A stretch of 64,000 bases of DNA from Clostridium hydrogenum (GTDB lineage: Bacteria; Bacillota; Clostridia; Clostridiales; Clostridiaceae): the NCBI RefSeq assembly GCF_021432385.1, contig NZ_JAEACT010000002.1, positions 2,251,501-2,315,500 on the forward strand, written 5' to 3'. The notes under the pieces were generated by a model. That model saw only the letters and a program-made list of their open reading frames with translations. It was not told where the DNA came from and made no database searches. Positions 7,485 through 17,027 of this stretch are shown piece by piece. Each line of letters starts with the position of its first letter. The stretch's first letter is position 1. The translations under genes and the position numbers were made by a program.

Positions 7485-8135
7485 TTATCGAACCGGTACC
7501 CTTAGCACAGTTTTTAATTTTTGCAATTCTGTTTTTCTTGGATCTGACAGGTAAATTTCATGATGTTTCCTTATACTTCCATCATCATTAACTGTTGAAA
7601 TTGCATTTTTTAAGTTATTATTTTTAATATAATTTTCAATTTGCTTTACTGTTTCAGGCTCATCGTCATATGGACCTACATGCATCATTTGAACGCACAG
7701 CCCCTCTTTTAAAGTTTCAAATCTGGCTTTTGAAAAGTCAAGCTTGGGTTTCTTTTTTACAGCTTCAAGGCATGCCCAATTAAAAACCTCCTTTGTCACA
7801 AATTCAGGCTGTCTAATCATAGCTGTCCAATAAAATTTACTTTTATCCGAAAAATCTATTTTAGAATCTTTACACCGCCACAAGCCTTCCAGTGGAGGCA
7901 CTACATATTCAAAATATCCTTCTATTTTATTTTCTCCCATCTTGCTCATTTTAATTGTATAAGATAGTGCATATAGAACTTCTAAAGCTGCTTGATATTC
8001 TCCAGCTTCTGCATTAGGATCTCCTTTACCATCTATCATAATAAACTTCATTGCTGGCACCTCAATTAAGCTAGGCTTTCTCTTTGGCATGTATAAAGCT
8101 TTAAATTCTTTTTTATAATCTAATTTATTTTCCAT
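7485..8135 (-). CDS. GyrI-like small-molecule-binding domain protein
   Basis: The 216-residue product opens with DYKKEFKALYMPKRKPSLIEVPAMKFIMIDGKGDPN, the usual start of clostridial stand-alone GyrI-like proteins. It continues with KIEGYFEYVVPPLEGLWR, FYWTAMIRQPEFVT, QMMHVGPYDDEPETVKQI and HHEIYLSDPRKTELQKLKTV. The family shares the SOUL/GyrI ligand-binding fold; members are thought to bind hydrophobic or cationic compounds, and some hydrolyse them. An AGGAGGG site fixes the start. The next gene upstream on the same strand is a MerR regulator with its own GyrI-type domain, separated by a repeat, which suggests a shared theme of drug or toxin sensing. The ligand is unknown. Confidence 0.85.
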   Translation of the reverse strand: MENKLDYKKEFKALYMPKRKPSLIEVPAMKFIMIDGKGDPNAEAGEYQAALEVLYALSYTIKMSKMGENKIEGYFEYVVPPLEGLWRCKDSKIDFSDKSKFYWTAMIRQPEFVTKEVFNWACLEAVKKKPKLDFSKARFETLKEGLCVQMMHVGPYDDEPETVKQIENYIKNNNLKNAISTVNDDGSIRKHHEIYLSDPRKTELQKLKTVLRVPVR

Positions 8136-8153
8136 CGTGTCCCTCCTAATTCT

Positions 8154-8478
8154 TATAGATATACAATCTAGAACATTAAAATTGCGAATTCCAAGTTTAT
8201 CCTGACAACAATGTTTTCAATTCACAGTTCACGATGCACAATTCACAATGAAGGATGATTTTTCTCTGCTATCGCTCGAAAAATCCGAAAACTTAATGCT
8301 TGCGCATGGTGTAAAACACAGTGTTCAGCGCAGCTGACATTATAAGTTCTAAGATTTACCTAATCAAAGCTAAAGGTAAATCATCCTTCATTGTGCATTG
8401 TGAACTGTGAATTAAAAAACTTGTTATAAGGATGAACTTTGTATTTGCAATTTCAATTTTTCAAGTACTATATCTTTA
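8154..8478. repeat. family 5 palindromic repeat with a nested heptamer element
   Basis: The left arm is TATAGATATACAATCTAGAA...CCAAGTTTATCCTGACAAC. The right arm, inverted, contains AAGTTCATCCTTATAAC and ends in CTATATCTTTAT. Copy 18057-18403 has the same design, and 48530-48609 is a copy without the nested element. The last two codons and the stop of the MerR gene lie in the right arm. Confidence 0.65.
8218..8414 (+). repeat. heptamer-flanked palindromic element, copy 3
   Basis: The left heptamers are CAATTCA, CAGTTCA, CGATGCA, CAATTCA, CAATGAA. The right array is TTCATTG, TGCATTG, TGAACTG, TGAATTA. The core carries GATGATTTTTC...AAAATCC and AAGATTTACC...GGTAAATCATCC arms. Confidence 0.9.
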
Positions 8479-9265
8479 TTGGTACAATAACATGTGTTAT
8501 ATAATTATTAGGGTTTCCTTTAAATATCATACCTGGCCCTTTCTCATATATCTCCCTTGATGGAAGGCCGCATTCTAATCCATTCTCTTTTGCATAATCA
8601 AAAATAGCCTTATATGCCTTATTTAAATTTTCATAGGAACCTTTATGTGTAACACAAATTGCATTTATTTTAGGCAGCTCCCTTACTGTAACTGCGTCAC
8701 TTTTAATCATTTTCGAAATTGGCACGCATAACTCTATATCTGCTTCTTCTTTAAATTCATCATCATAATAGCAATTCAAAGGACTTCCACTTGCATTTCC
8801 TTTAACTGCTTTGTAAATTTTACCTATGTAGTTTCCCACATCACTGTATTTCCCCTTAAATCTAATTGATGCCACAAGCACAGCTTCAATGGATTTAATT
8901 TCAACTTTGTAATTCATCCAATTAACCTCTTTCCCTTCTGGTTTTATATAGAGGTCAATATTTTTTAACAGTTCCTTTTCCCTTCTCATTTTTTCTTCTA
9001 TAATTTTTTTCTTTTCTTCTAAAAAATAAGATAAATCATCCTCGTTTTGAAAATTTTCTATTACATCTTTAATTTCTGCTATAGAAAATTCAAAGTTCCT
9101 AAGCACACAAATAAGTTGTGACTTTTTAAAATCATCTTGACTATAATACCTATAACCATTTTCTTCGTTTCTATAGGATGGTTTTATTATATTTTCTTCA
9201 TCATAATACCTTAAAGTTTTTACCGTCAAACCTGTAATCTTAGAAAACTCGCCTATTTTATACAT
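8468..9265 (-). CDS. MerR-family regulator with GyrI-type effector domain
   Basis: Residues 1-70 are a MerR winged helix (YKIGEFSKITGLTVKTLRYY, then GYRYYSQDDF). A dimerisation coiled coil covers about 75-112 (EEKKKIIEEKMRREKELLKNIDLYI). From about 118 a GyrI-like drug-binding domain follows, with YKVEIKSIEAVLVASIRF, ELCVPISK, CVTHKGSYENLNKAY and FKGNPNNYITHVIVPI. This is the BmrR/BltR layout: binding of a lipophilic cation twists the promoter DNA and activates transcription, usually of an efflux gene. The start follows a GAGGTGATT site. No transporter is directly beside it; the nearest exporter is the ABC gene upstream on the same strand. The stop codon lies in a repeat arm. Confidence 0.9.
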   Translation of the reverse strand: MYKIGEFSKITGLTVKTLRYYDEENIIKPSYRNEENGYRYYSQDDFKKSQLICVLRNFEFSIAEIKDVIENFQNEDDLSYFLEEKKKIIEEKMRREKELLKNIDLYIKPEGKEVNWMNYKVEIKSIEAVLVASIRFKGKYSDVGNYIGKIYKAVKGNASGSPLNCYYDDEFKEEADIELCVPISKMIKSDAVTVRELPKINAICVTHKGSYENLNKAYKAIFDYAKENGLECGLPSREIYEKGPGMIFKGNPNNYITHVIVPIKI

Positions 9266-9334
9266 TCAATCACCTCTACGAAAATTATTATAAACCATCC
9301 ACCGCAGGGGAAAGTCAATACTATGGGGAGAACT

Positions 9335-9625
9335 TTAAATATAGAAATTAAAAATATCGAGTTTATCCTGACAAATTACAATTTATCGAGGAGAAGCCAA
9401 AGTACAGAGTACAAAGTACAATGAAGGACGATTTTTCTCCGTTAACACTACGAAAAATCTGAAAACTTATTTTTTTATTGCTGCGCAATTGCGCTATTGA
9501 TGACGCTCAGCGAAGCTGACACCATTTAAGTTTAAGATTTACCTGAGAGAATCAAAAGGTAAATCATCCTTCTTTGTACTCTGTACTTTGTACTTTGTAC
9601 TCTGCTCTAAAAATTGTAATTTGAA
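9335..9625. repeat. flanking arms of heptamer copy 4 (paired with 38735-39030)
   Basis: Arms around the heptamer element read TCGAGTTTATCCTGACAAAT and TTACAATTTATCGAGGAGAA on the left and AAAATTGTAATTTGAA on the right. The same arms occur inverted around the element at 38757-38971. The two units are almost the same throughout and lie about 29 kb apart in opposite orientation. Confidence 0.75.
9398..9604 (+). repeat. heptamer-flanked palindromic element, copy 4
   Basis: The left heptamers are CAAAGTA, CAGAGTA, CAAAGTA, CAATGAA. The right array is TTCTTTG, TACTCTG, TACTTTG, TACTTTG, TACTCTG. The core holds ATTGCTGCGCAATTGCG and CAGCGAAGCTG small hairpins. Confidence 0.9.
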
Positions 9626-9632
9626 GTGCTTT

Positions 9633-11273
9633 CTATATCTCAACAACATTATCTATAAAGTCCATTCCCTCCACTAAATGCGAAACCACAATAAGTATTC
9701 CTCTAAAATCTCTTGTTCTTAGGATATTAAGTACTATTTCTCTTGTTTCTGCATCAACATTTGAAATAGGTTCATCTAGAATTATTACATCCTTGTCATT
9801 TAGCATTGCCCTTATAAAAGCTATAATTTGAGCTTGTCCACCTGAAACACCAGCAGTGCTTTGACTTATTTCAGTATCCAAACCATTTGGCATCTTGTTT
9901 ACATATTCCCATAAATTTAATTCTTGTATTATATCTTCAACTTCTTGACGACTTTTTTTATTTTGACCATACAATATATTTTCAAGCACAGTCCCTCTAA
10001 ATAGAAATATATTTTGTGATACTATTCCAACTCTTTCCCTCAAACTTTCAGTGTTAATTTCTGTGACATCAATATTATTATAAAATATATTTCCAGAACT
10101 TTGATCATAAAGCCCTAGTAAAAGCTTAATAAGCGTTGATTTTCCAGAACCATTTTCACCTTTAATAAGAACCTTCTCACCCTTTTTCATTTCAAAGCTT
10201 AAAGACTTAAGGACGGTTTTATTTTCATCATATTTAAAGTTCACCTCTTTAAGCTTTATAGAATTTATTTCTTCATTTAAGACCTTATTTCTTCCTGTAT
10301 TTTCATCCTTCATATCCAAAAGTTCATAAATCCTCTCTATACTTAAACATGATGGCTTTATAGTTGTACCTATTGTAGCTATTCCCTGCGCACTTGAGAA
10401 AACCCTATCTATGTATAACGAAAATGAAGTGTATAAACCTATAGTAAATTGACCCTTTAAAATTAAAAGTCCTGCAATAAATAATATTAAAAGAGAACCA
10501 AAATTACTTATAAGCTGTGTATTTTCCATAAAAACAACCATAGATTTACTTTGTTTTATGCTTACTTTTATAAGCTCATTTAGCTTTTCTTTAAACTTAC
10601 TAAGCTTACTCTTCTTGCCGTTTAACACTTTAATAGTTTCAATTCCATTTATTATTTCGTAGGATTCTCCATTTAAAAAAGCGCTGGCTTCCATCATTGC
10701 TCTTGTACTTTTCATAAACTTTTCTGCTGATAATTTTGCAGAAAAGAAAAACACTGGTGCCAATACAATCGCAACTATAGCTAACTTATAATTTATTACA
10801 AACATAGTTATGATAGCAAGTCCCGCATCAACAACACTTAAAAATACACTAATAATTGATGGAGAAAAAATACTTCCAACAGAACTGCACTCATTTATCC
10901 TACTTTGAACATATCCCTTTTCCGTTTTTGCAAGATAACTCATTGGCAAATCCATAACCTTCTCCATTACAGAGCATCTCATTTCATTTACAACTAAATT
11001 ATTTATTTTTACAAATACATATTTTGAAGCAAAGGAAATAACATATCGCAGGATATATAAAATTGCTATTATAGCTATATAAAAATAAAATTCCGATAAA
11101 CTTTTTTTGCCCAATAGTACCTTGTCCATTAAATGTCCTATGATATAAGGAACAGGAGTTGACACAATTGAACTTAAAATCATACCTATAATTCCAATAA
11201 TAAAAATTCCAAAATACTTTTTTAAAAAAGGCTTTAATTTTAAAATACTACTAAGCTTACCCAAGTAAAGCAC
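9633..11273 (-). CDS. ABC exporter, fused membrane and ATPase domains
   Basis: A half-transporter of 546 residues. Residues of about 20-300 carry six membrane helices of the type I exporter fold. Residues of about 335-546 are the ATPase, with Walker A GENGSGKSTLIKLLLG, signature VSGGQAQIIAF, Walker B DVIILDEP and switch histidine VVSH. It would act as a dimer in the membrane. The GTG start lies inside the end of the upstream regulator gene (17 nt overlap), with a GAAGGA site almost touching it. A TTG three codons later has better spacing and may be the true start. Coupling to an XRE-TPR regulator suggests export of a peptide or drug under that regulator's control. The substrate is not evident. 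Confidence 0.85.
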   Translation of the reverse strand: MLYLGKLSSILKLKPFLKKYFGIFIIGIIGMILSSIVSTPVPYIIGHLMDKVLLGKKSLSEFYFYIAIIAILYILRYVISFASKYVFVKINNLVVNEMRCSVMEKVMDLPMSYLAKTEKGYVQSRINECSSVGSIFSPSIISVFLSVVDAGLAIITMFVINYKLAIVAIVLAPVFFFSAKLSAEKFMKSTRAMMEASAFLNGESYEIINGIETIKVLNGKKSKLSKFKEKLNELIKVSIKQSKSMVVFMENTQLISNFGSLLILFIAGLLILKGQFTIGLYTSFSLYIDRVFSSAQGIATIGTTIKPSCLSIERIYELLDMKDENTGRNKVLNEEINSIKLKEVNFKYDENKTVLKSLSFEMKKGEKVLIKGENGSGKSTLIKLLLGLYDQSSGNIFYNNIDVTEINTESLRERVGIVSQNIFLFRGTVLENILYGQNKKSRQEVEDIIQELNLWEYVNKMPNGLDTEISQSTAGVSGGQAQIIAFIRAMLNDKDVIILDEPISNVDAETREIVLNILRTRDFRGILIVVSHLVEGMDFIDNVVEI

Positions 11274-12363
11274 TTCCTTCTTTTAAGTTTCTTAATTCAT
11301 TTACAATATTTTTAAATTCATTTTCTTCTCTAATTAAATCAAATTCTGATTTTTCTAAACGCTTCAATAAAATTTCATAAGTATTTATTGGCATTTTACC
11401 TTTCTCGGTTATTTCACTAAAATACCAAATTGAATTAAAATTAAATTCACTCACATTATTACATTTAAGATCTTCAAGCATGCTGCAGAGCATATTAACG
11501 GCTTTTTTTCTTTCATTAAACTTCAAATAAATACTGGCTAGCCCTAAATAATCGCTCCACATACTTAGAACAGATTTTCCATCTACTAAGAAAGCTTTTT
11601 TTACATCAATTGATAAATTTAAATACCTCTCAGCCGACTTTAAATCCTTTTCCTTTTTAACATAAGATTCTGCTAAAGCACTGAATATCATATCAGAAAA
11701 ACATATGTTTTTATAAAGCTCACTTTGAAAAATTTCTCTTCCTTTTTTTAAATCACCATTTTTGATATATATATTTGCAAGCATAACATCTACATTAAAT
11801 TCACTTTTGCGAATTTTATTTAAAGCTTCTATTGCCTCCTCTTCCCTTCCCATTGAGCTATACACACTGCTAAGTTGATACAAAGCTCTTTCTACTAATT
11901 CTTCTTTATCGGAGTTTTGAACAACCTCCTCAAATAATGTTTTAATTCTCATATTTATCTTTTTAATCATTTCTTCATCACTTATTTTCCATAAATACAT
12001 TCTAAATAAACAAGCTAATTTCAATTTTAATAAATAGCTACTTTTATACTTTTCAATATATTCTTCGCTCTTACTAATACCATTATAAAAATCATCTGAT
12101 CTAAACAGCTTTATACATTCTGCAAATATTTTATTTGCCTCTTCCTCTGAAAGTTCAACCTTATAATTAAGCAATTCATCTATAGAAACTTCAAAAAAAG
12201 CAGCAAGCACTGGCAAAAAAGTTATATCAGGATACGAATTCCCACTTTCCCATTTTGACACTGCTGCTGTTGACACACCTATATAATTTCCTAATTCTTC
12301 TTGAGTAATTTTCTTCTTTTTTCTAAGTTTAAATATAATTTCACCTATTGATATCTTATCCAT
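11257..12363 (-). CDS. XRE-family regulator with C-terminal TPR-like repeats
   Basis: Residues 1-65 are a Cro/CI-type helix-turn-helix (IFKLRKKKKITQEELGNYIG, then STAAVSKWESGNSYPDITFL). The remaining 300 residues are helical hairpins of TPR type (ALYQLSSVYSSMGREEEAIE, LANIYIKNGDLKKGREIF, ASIYLKFNERKKAVNML). This layout is shared with Rgg/PlcR-like and related regulators, in which the repeat region may bind a peptide or partner. The start follows a GGGAGTG site. The stop overlaps the ABC exporter start, so the two are translated together, and the regulator probably controls that exporter. No peptide pheromone gene is visible nearby. Confidence 0.85.
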   Translation of the reverse strand: MDKISIGEIIFKLRKKKKITQEELGNYIGVSTAAVSKWESGNSYPDITFLPVLAAFFEVSIDELLNYKVELSEEEANKIFAECIKLFRSDDFYNGISKSEEYIEKYKSSYLLKLKLACLFRMYLWKISDEEMIKKINMRIKTLFEEVVQNSDKEELVERALYQLSSVYSSMGREEEAIEALNKIRKSEFNVDVMLANIYIKNGDLKKGREIFQSELYKNICFSDMIFSALAESYVKKEKDLKSAERYLNLSIDVKKAFLVDGKSVLSMWSDYLGLASIYLKFNERKKAVNMLCSMLEDLKCNNVSEFNFNSIWYFSEITEKGKMPINTYEILLKRLEKSEFDLIREENEFKNIVNELRNLKEGSALLG

Positions 12364-12538
12364 CTTTTAATCACTCCCAAATTTATTATGCATTTAGTAT
12401 ATCTTATTTACATATTTATTCCAATAGATATGTAGTTAACTATTGCATAAAAACTTAACCGTAGGTTAAACTAATCAAATGATAAATTTAAATGGGGCCA
12501 TCGCACTAAGATTATTTAATACGTAACTTAAATTTATT

Positions 12539-12727
12539 GCAAAGTAAGAGCATTTTGGAACATTAAATAGCATCAATAAATCCAAGAGGAATATTCTTAA
12601 AATTCTAAGAAATTTCAATAACTCACTAACGTTCAAACAAATTGAAATTTCTAAGTCTTTTAAGAATATCCCTCTAAGATTTATAAGATGTTATTTAAAC
12701 CGTCCCAAAACGCTCTTACTTCGCAAT
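12539..12727. repeat. family 3 palindrome, copy 1
   Basis: The ends are AAGTAAGAGCATTTTGGAAC and, inverted, GTCCCAAAACGCTCTTACTT. Inner arms are AAGAGGAATATTCTTAAAAT and AAGAATATCCCTCT. Other copies are at 55746-55938 and, internally deleted, at 59399-59500. Confidence 0.8.
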
Positions 12728-12794
12728 TACAGTGACTTAAGGAAAAAATTCCTCCGTGCCTACGGAATTTTGGAATAAAAGCGGTAACTATTGC

Positions 12795-12892
12795 AATTGT
12801 ATAAACAACAAAAATAAGTTGTAAGATTTTCTGTAGGAAGGCGGAAGAAAATCATCCTTCACTGTACTCTGTACTCTGTCAGTTGTACTCTG
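12795..12892 (-). repeat. half copy of the heptamer-flanked element
   Basis: Only one arm is clear: TTCACTG, TACTCTG, TACTCTG, TCAGTTG, TACTCTG, preceded by GAAAATCATCC and ATAAGTTGTAAGATTTTCTG. The opposite heptamer arm is missing. A similar half copy lies at 59660-59758. Confidence 0.75.
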
Positions 12893-12975
12893 AATAATGG
12901 CTCGCAATATTTAAGATTTGTGTATAAAATAATTTTGTGTGACAACCCCATTTTAAATAGATGTGATAGTAAATA

Positions 12976-13500
12976 TTATATTTCTTCGTTTGTGAGTAAG
13001 TAGGATGGATGATTTAATCCCGTAGGTTCATAAAATTCATCGTGGGTATATTTAAATCCAAGCTTTTTTAATAAACTTGCGGACGCCATATTTTTAGGAT
13101 TATGTCCAGCAAAAAGTGCATTAACCTTAAGGGTTTTAAATGCATATTCTACAACCCCAAGGCAAGCCTCTTTCGCAAATCCCTTTCCCCAATATTCTTC
13201 TTTTAAATGTACTCCTATTTCAAGGACATTATTTTCAGCATCATATGGTCTTAATCCACAACATCCTACACATTCTTTGTCCTCAACCAAATAAACTGGC
13301 CAATACTGAATCTTGAATTTATTATTGTTTTCTATTTCCTTATCTAATCTTTGCTTTACTTGCTTCTCTGACATTTTGCCATTCGCTGTAATAAATTTTG
13401 TAACTTCTGGGTTATTCCAAAGTTCTAAGGCATCCTCTATATCATTTTCATCCCATACTGAAAATCCTAATCTTTGTGTTTTCATAAAAAATCTCTTCAT
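12976..13500 (-). CDS. GNAT-family N-acetyltransferase (RimJ/RimL type)
   Basis: The product is 174 residues from an ATG 11 nt after AGGAG; longer in-frame starts lie inside the upstream gene. It shows FFMKTQRLGFSVWDENDIEDALEL at the start, PEVTKFI, YWPVYLVEDKECVGCCGLRP, LEIGVHLKEEYWGKGFAKEA (the acetyl-CoA pyrophosphate loop) and NMASASLLKKLGFKY. These mark the RimJ/RimL-like subgroup that acetylates protein N-termini or small amines. The ribosome site overlaps the stop of the alcohol dehydrogenase gene 8 nt upstream, so the two form an operon. The substrate cannot be read from the sequence. Confidence 0.85.
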   Translation of the reverse strand: MKRFFMKTQRLGFSVWDENDIEDALELWNNPEVTKFITANGKMSEKQVKQRLDKEIENNNKFKIQYWPVYLVEDKECVGCCGLRPYDAENNVLEIGVHLKEEYWGKGFAKEACLGVVEYAFKTLKVNALFAGHNPKNMASASLLKKLGFKYTHDEFYEPTGLNHPSYLLTNEEI

Positions 13501-13508
13501 AAATATAC

Positions 13509-14726
13509 TTACTCCTGTATCTTTAATCTCCTCACAAGTTCCTTGCATTCATTGGCACTAATTATTTTAGGCACTGGATATGCTGGATTTCCCTCTTTAG
13601 TAGCTCTCTTAGCAATTAAAGGTATGTCCTCATCTTTTAATTCTTTAATACCTAATGGAATATTCATATTTTTATTCATAGCCTTTATTTTCTCTATAAA
13701 TCTTAAGGCTAATTCTCTATCCGGTTCACTTTTGCTGCCAATTCCAGAATAGGCTGCCATTTCAGCTAATTTTGAATAAGCCGTTTCCCCATAAAACTCC
13801 AATACCTTAGGAAGTATTATAGCATTAGCAAGTCCGTGAGCAACTCCATACAGTCCTCCAATACTGTGAGCTATTGCATGTACATATCCAACATTAGCCC
13901 TTGTAAAAGCTTGTCCAGCATAATTTGATGCTAGCAGCATAGCATTACGACCTTCTATATTAGTCCCATCATCATATACCTTTTCTAAATTGTCTATAAT
14001 CAATTTAGTTGCTTTTAAAGCCATGTCATTTGTAAATGTAGTTCCATTTTTACCTATATAGGCTTCAACCGCATGAGTTAACGCATCCATACCTGTTGCT
14101 GCAGTAAGGTGAGGCGGAACACCAACTGTTAACTCAGGATCTAATATAGAAAAGTCTGGTACAAGTTTAAAATCTGCAATTGCATATTTCTCATGTGTTT
14201 CAGAATCTGTTACCACAGCGGCAACTGTAGCTTCTGAACCACTTCCAGCTGTAGTTGGCACCGCAAAAAGAGGCTTTATAGGCTTCTTTACCTTTAGGAA
14301 TCCTCTTAAATCTTTAATTTGTAAATTACTATTAGCTGCTCTTGCTGCTACTACCTTTGCACAATCAATTGGAGATCCTCCACCAATTGCAGCTATTGCA
14401 TTACATTTACTATCTTTATAAACTTTAAGGCATTCTTCAATATTTTCTATGCTTGGATTAGGCTTTACTCTGCTATAAGTTTCATAAAATATATTATTTT
14501 CCTTTAACTTTTTGAAAAAATTATCTAATAATCCTGATTTCATTATAGTTCCACTTGCTATAACAAGAACTCTGTCAATATTCTGTTCCTTCATTATATC
14601 CGGTAATTTATTTACACTACCCGCACCAGATATTAATTTAGGTTCTTTAAACTTTATAATATTAGTTCCTGCTTTCATTGCCACTTGAACTGTTCTATAA
14701 TATGCTTTTTTTAAAGTCCAAATCAT
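13509..14726 (-). CDS. iron-containing alcohol dehydrogenase
   Basis: The product is about 405 residues from the ATG 6 nt after GGAGG. It has the group III alcohol dehydrogenase layout: an N-terminal NAD(P)-binding half with AIGGGSPIDCAKVVA (near residue 98) and TTAGSGSEAT, and a helical half with iron ligands in HLTAATGMDALTHAVEAY (Asp and His) and in NVGYVHAIAHSIGGLYGVAH (two His). Such enzymes reduce aldehydes or oxidise alcohols and diols (butanol or 1,3-propanediol dehydrogenases). Substrate choice cannot be judged here. It is the first gene of a two-gene operon with the acetyltransferase. A 22 bp stem hairpin lies just upstream. Confidence 0.9.
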   Translation of the reverse strand: MIWTLKKAYYRTVQVAMKAGTNIIKFKEPKLISGAGSVNKLPDIMKEQNIDRVLVIASGTIMKSGLLDNFFKKLKENNIFYETYSRVKPNPSIENIEECLKVYKDSKCNAIAAIGGGSPIDCAKVVAARAANSNLQIKDLRGFLKVKKPIKPLFAVPTTAGSGSEATVAAVVTDSETHEKYAIADFKLVPDFSILDPELTVGVPPHLTAATGMDALTHAVEAYIGKNGTTFTNDMALKATKLIIDNLEKVYDDGTNIEGRNAMLLASNYAGQAFTRANVGYVHAIAHSIGGLYGVAHGLANAIILPKVLEFYGETAYSKLAEMAAYSGIGSKSEPDRELALRFIEKIKAMNKNMNIPLGIKELKDEDIPLIAKRATKEGNPAYPVPKIISANECKELVRRLKIQE

Positions 14727-14774
14727 ATTTTTCCTCCACAAATTGATTACTGAAGATTCAATTATTTTTTTATT

Positions 14775-14826
14775 AGGCTATGTTTTAAATAAGTGTTAAT
14801 TTTTACACTTATTTAAAACATAGCCT
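14775..14826. repeat. perfect 22 bp stem hairpin, GGCTATG type
   Basis: GGCTATGTTTTAAATAAGTG plus one base on each side pairs perfectly with its inverse across an 8 nt loop. Almost the same hairpin is at 63801-63851, and a single arm is at 24479-24500. It lies between the alcohol dehydrogenase and chemoreceptor genes, so it could end the chemoreceptor transcript, but repetition elsewhere suggests a small mobile repeat. Confidence 0.75.
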
Positions 14827-14949
14827 TTTATTTTACTTTTATTTTTTAGCTACAATCAAATACCATTGTTTTCTATATTTTATAACCTAGTGGCAATATA
14901 TGTCAAGACTATTATTTTTTTCTTTGGATATGTTTTAATAAATTTATAT

Positions 14950-16680
14950 CTACATACTAAATTTGGCAACAAGAACTTTTAAATCTTCTGTACTTTGTTT
15001 CATTTTATCAGTTTCAATTTTAACTTCATTTGCCTTATTTTTTATACCTAACACTTTGTCTGCAATATCATTTGTTCCATTTGCTCCATCACTACTTGCT
15101 CTTGAAATTTCTTTAATTGCATCGGCAACATTTTTTATTGATGCTAAAAGCTCCTCTGAAGTTGCACTTAAATCTCCAACTAAATCGCTTACATAATTTG
15201 CATCCTTATCATAATTTTCCCCAACAGCAACTGATTCTTTATAGCTATCTATGACCTTTGTTTCAATATAATTTAAAGTTTCTTTAGATGCATCTGCAAG
15301 ACTATTTACTGCTTCAAATACAACACCAACAGTACTTTGTATATTGCTTACAGTTTCCTTAGAGCTTTCTGCTAGCTTTCTTATTTCTTCAGCAACTACA
15401 GAAAATCCCCTTCCAGCCTCTCCTGCTCTTGAAGCCTCTATTGAAGCATTTAAAGCTAACAAATTAGTTTGATCAGATATTTCTAAGATTGCATCTGATA
15501 AAATCTTAATCTTTTCTACTTCTTTTGTTTTATTTAATGCAGCTTCCATTTCTTTTCTTATTTTAACACGAGTTTCATCTGCCTCTTTTTGATGAAGTTT
15601 AGAATTATCCTTTAATTTAAGTGCCCTTTTTCCTATTTCCTTAGACGACACAGCTCCTTCTTCTGCTTTATTAGCCACATTCCCAACAGAAAATTCTATT
15701 TCATCAGATATAGCACTTATTTCTTCAGCTCCTGCAGCTGTTTCCTCCATTCCCGCCGAAAGTTCCTCTACTGTAGCCGATGCTTCTTCAAGTGAAACTG
15801 CAAGTTCTTCAATATTATTCTTAGAAATTACTATTGAATTATCTACATTTTTTGTTTCAAGTGTTATAGCTTGTATAATTTCTTTTATTGAACTTTGCAT
15901 TTCATTAGTAGCATTTGTTATATCTCCAAGCTCATCCTTTGCTGTTAACCATTTTTCTGGTATATCATTACTTAAATCGCCTTTAGCAATAGTTTGTATA
16001 TGGTTTTTTAAAAAACGCAATGGAGTTGTAATGTTTCTTATAATAAAGAAGCATAAAACACTTACACCTGCTACTATAAATAAAGCAATGAACATGAGCA
16101 TATCACTATCAAATTTAATTAAATTTTCAGCTTTCTTTTCTATATCATCATTTTGTTTATTCGCAAGTTTTACAACTTGATTTATATAGTTCCTATGTTC
16201 TGAGTACAATGGCTCCAATTTATAATTTAATATATTTTCTGCTTTTTCCTTATCTCCATCTTTTACGGCTGGAACAAATTCCTCATTAAAAATCTTAAAA
16301 TAAGCTTTAGCTGACTTATATGCATCTTGTACCATTATTTTTTTCATGGTACTATTGGGCAGAGAATTTTCCCATACTTTATGCCTATCTTCATAATCTT
16401 TTTCCAAACCATTTTCATAATCAATATAATTGCTAATTTTTGTTCTATCATCTTCATTTAATAATTGTAATGTTGTAAGATGTGATTCCACTATGTACTC
16501 TGGAGGCGGCAAAATATCTGCCACTAAATCCTTTCCCATTATTATTTGTTTGTACATGCTTCCATTGATTTTTACTTCAGTTATAATTTTATTAGAATAA
16601 ACCGACAATATTAAAAATCCTATGGCAAAAATAACAACCAACATAAGTAACTTGTGACCAATTTTTAATTTTTTTAACAT
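14950..16680 (-). CDS. methyl-accepting chemotaxis protein
   Basis: A 576-residue chemoreceptor. The first membrane helix is at about 12-30 ([19 protein letters not shown]). A four-helix-bundle sensor of about 160 residues lies outside the cell, and the second helix is at about 192-212. HAMP follows ([19 protein letters not shown]) and then the signalling coiled coil with the conserved tip [20 protein letters not shown] and [16 protein letters not shown]. It would sense an external ligand and control CheA. The ligand is unknown. The sensor domain contains repeated Glu/Lys-rich helices of the 4HB_MCP type. It is a single gene, with no chemotaxis genes nearby. Confidence 0.93.
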   Translation of the reverse strand: MLKKLKIGHKLLMLVVIFAIGFLILSVYSNKIITEVKINGSMYKQIIMGKDLVADILPPPEYIVESHLTTLQLLNEDDRTKISNYIDYENGLEKDYEDRHKVWENSLPNSTMKKIMVQDAYKSAKAYFKIFNEEFVPAVKDGDKEKAENILNYKLEPLYSEHRNYINQVVKLANKQNDDIEKKAENLIKFDSDMLMFIALFIVAGVSVLCFFIIRNITTPLRFLKNHIQTIAKGDLSNDIPEKWLTAKDELGDITNATNEMQSSIKEIIQAITLETKNVDNSIVISKNNIEELAVSLEEASATVEELSAGMEETAAGAEEISAISDEIEFSVGNVANKAEEGAVSSKEIGKRALKLKDNSKLHQKEADETRVKIRKEMEAALNKTKEVEKIKILSDAILEISDQTNLLALNASIEASRAGEAGRGFSVVAEEIRKLAESSKETVSNIQSTVGVVFEAVNSLADASKETLNYIETKVIDSYKESVAVGENYDKDANYVSDLVGDLSATSEELLASIKNVADAIKEISRASSDGANGTNDIADKVLGIKNKANEVKIETDKMKQSTEDLKVLVAKFSM

Positions 16681-16887
16681 AACATAATCTAACCCCTCTA
16701 TTTTTTATTTTCCGCTTTTGTCGCATTATAACCTTTTTCGTTATATTTTTAGTAATTGTGTAAAATCAAGTCATTCCATTAATAATATCAAATTTGATAC
16801 CAAAAATCAATATTTGTTGCTAATTTATCAAAAACAATGCAACTTATTTAACAAACATTCTATTCTATTTTTTTAACAACTAACCTA

Positions 16888-17016
16888 AAAAATAACAAGC
16901 CCAACTTCAGCGCTCATTTTGTGTAGTACTTTGTTACTGTAACACTTGTTACAGTACTATATTACAGTTATGAAATATTACACAAAAAATAGCATAAAGT
17001 TAGACTTGTTATTTTC
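16888..17016. repeat. palindrome between the chemoreceptor and a membrane gene
   Basis: The ends are AAAATAACAAGCCCAACTT and AAGTTAGACTTGTTATTTT inverted. Inside, TTTTGTGTAGTA faces TTACACAAAA, and GTTACTGTAACACTTGTTAC lies at the centre. It begins 12 nt past the stop of the 17028 gene, so it may end that transcript. The rest of the 16681-17027 gap is AT-rich and shows nothing else. Confidence 0.6.
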
Positions 17017-17027
17017 CTTAAGATGTC

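Larger units (their letters stand above)
12494..12949. repeat. composite repeat with GGGGC...GTCACA-type ends, copy 2
   Basis: The left end is GGGGCCATCGCACTAAGATT. The right end, on the minus strand, is GGGGTTGTCACACAAAATTA. Inside lie a family 3 palindrome (12539-12727), a CCTACGGAATTTTGGAAT module and half of a heptamer element. It fills the gap between the XRE and GNAT genes; no gene is present. Confidence 0.7.
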
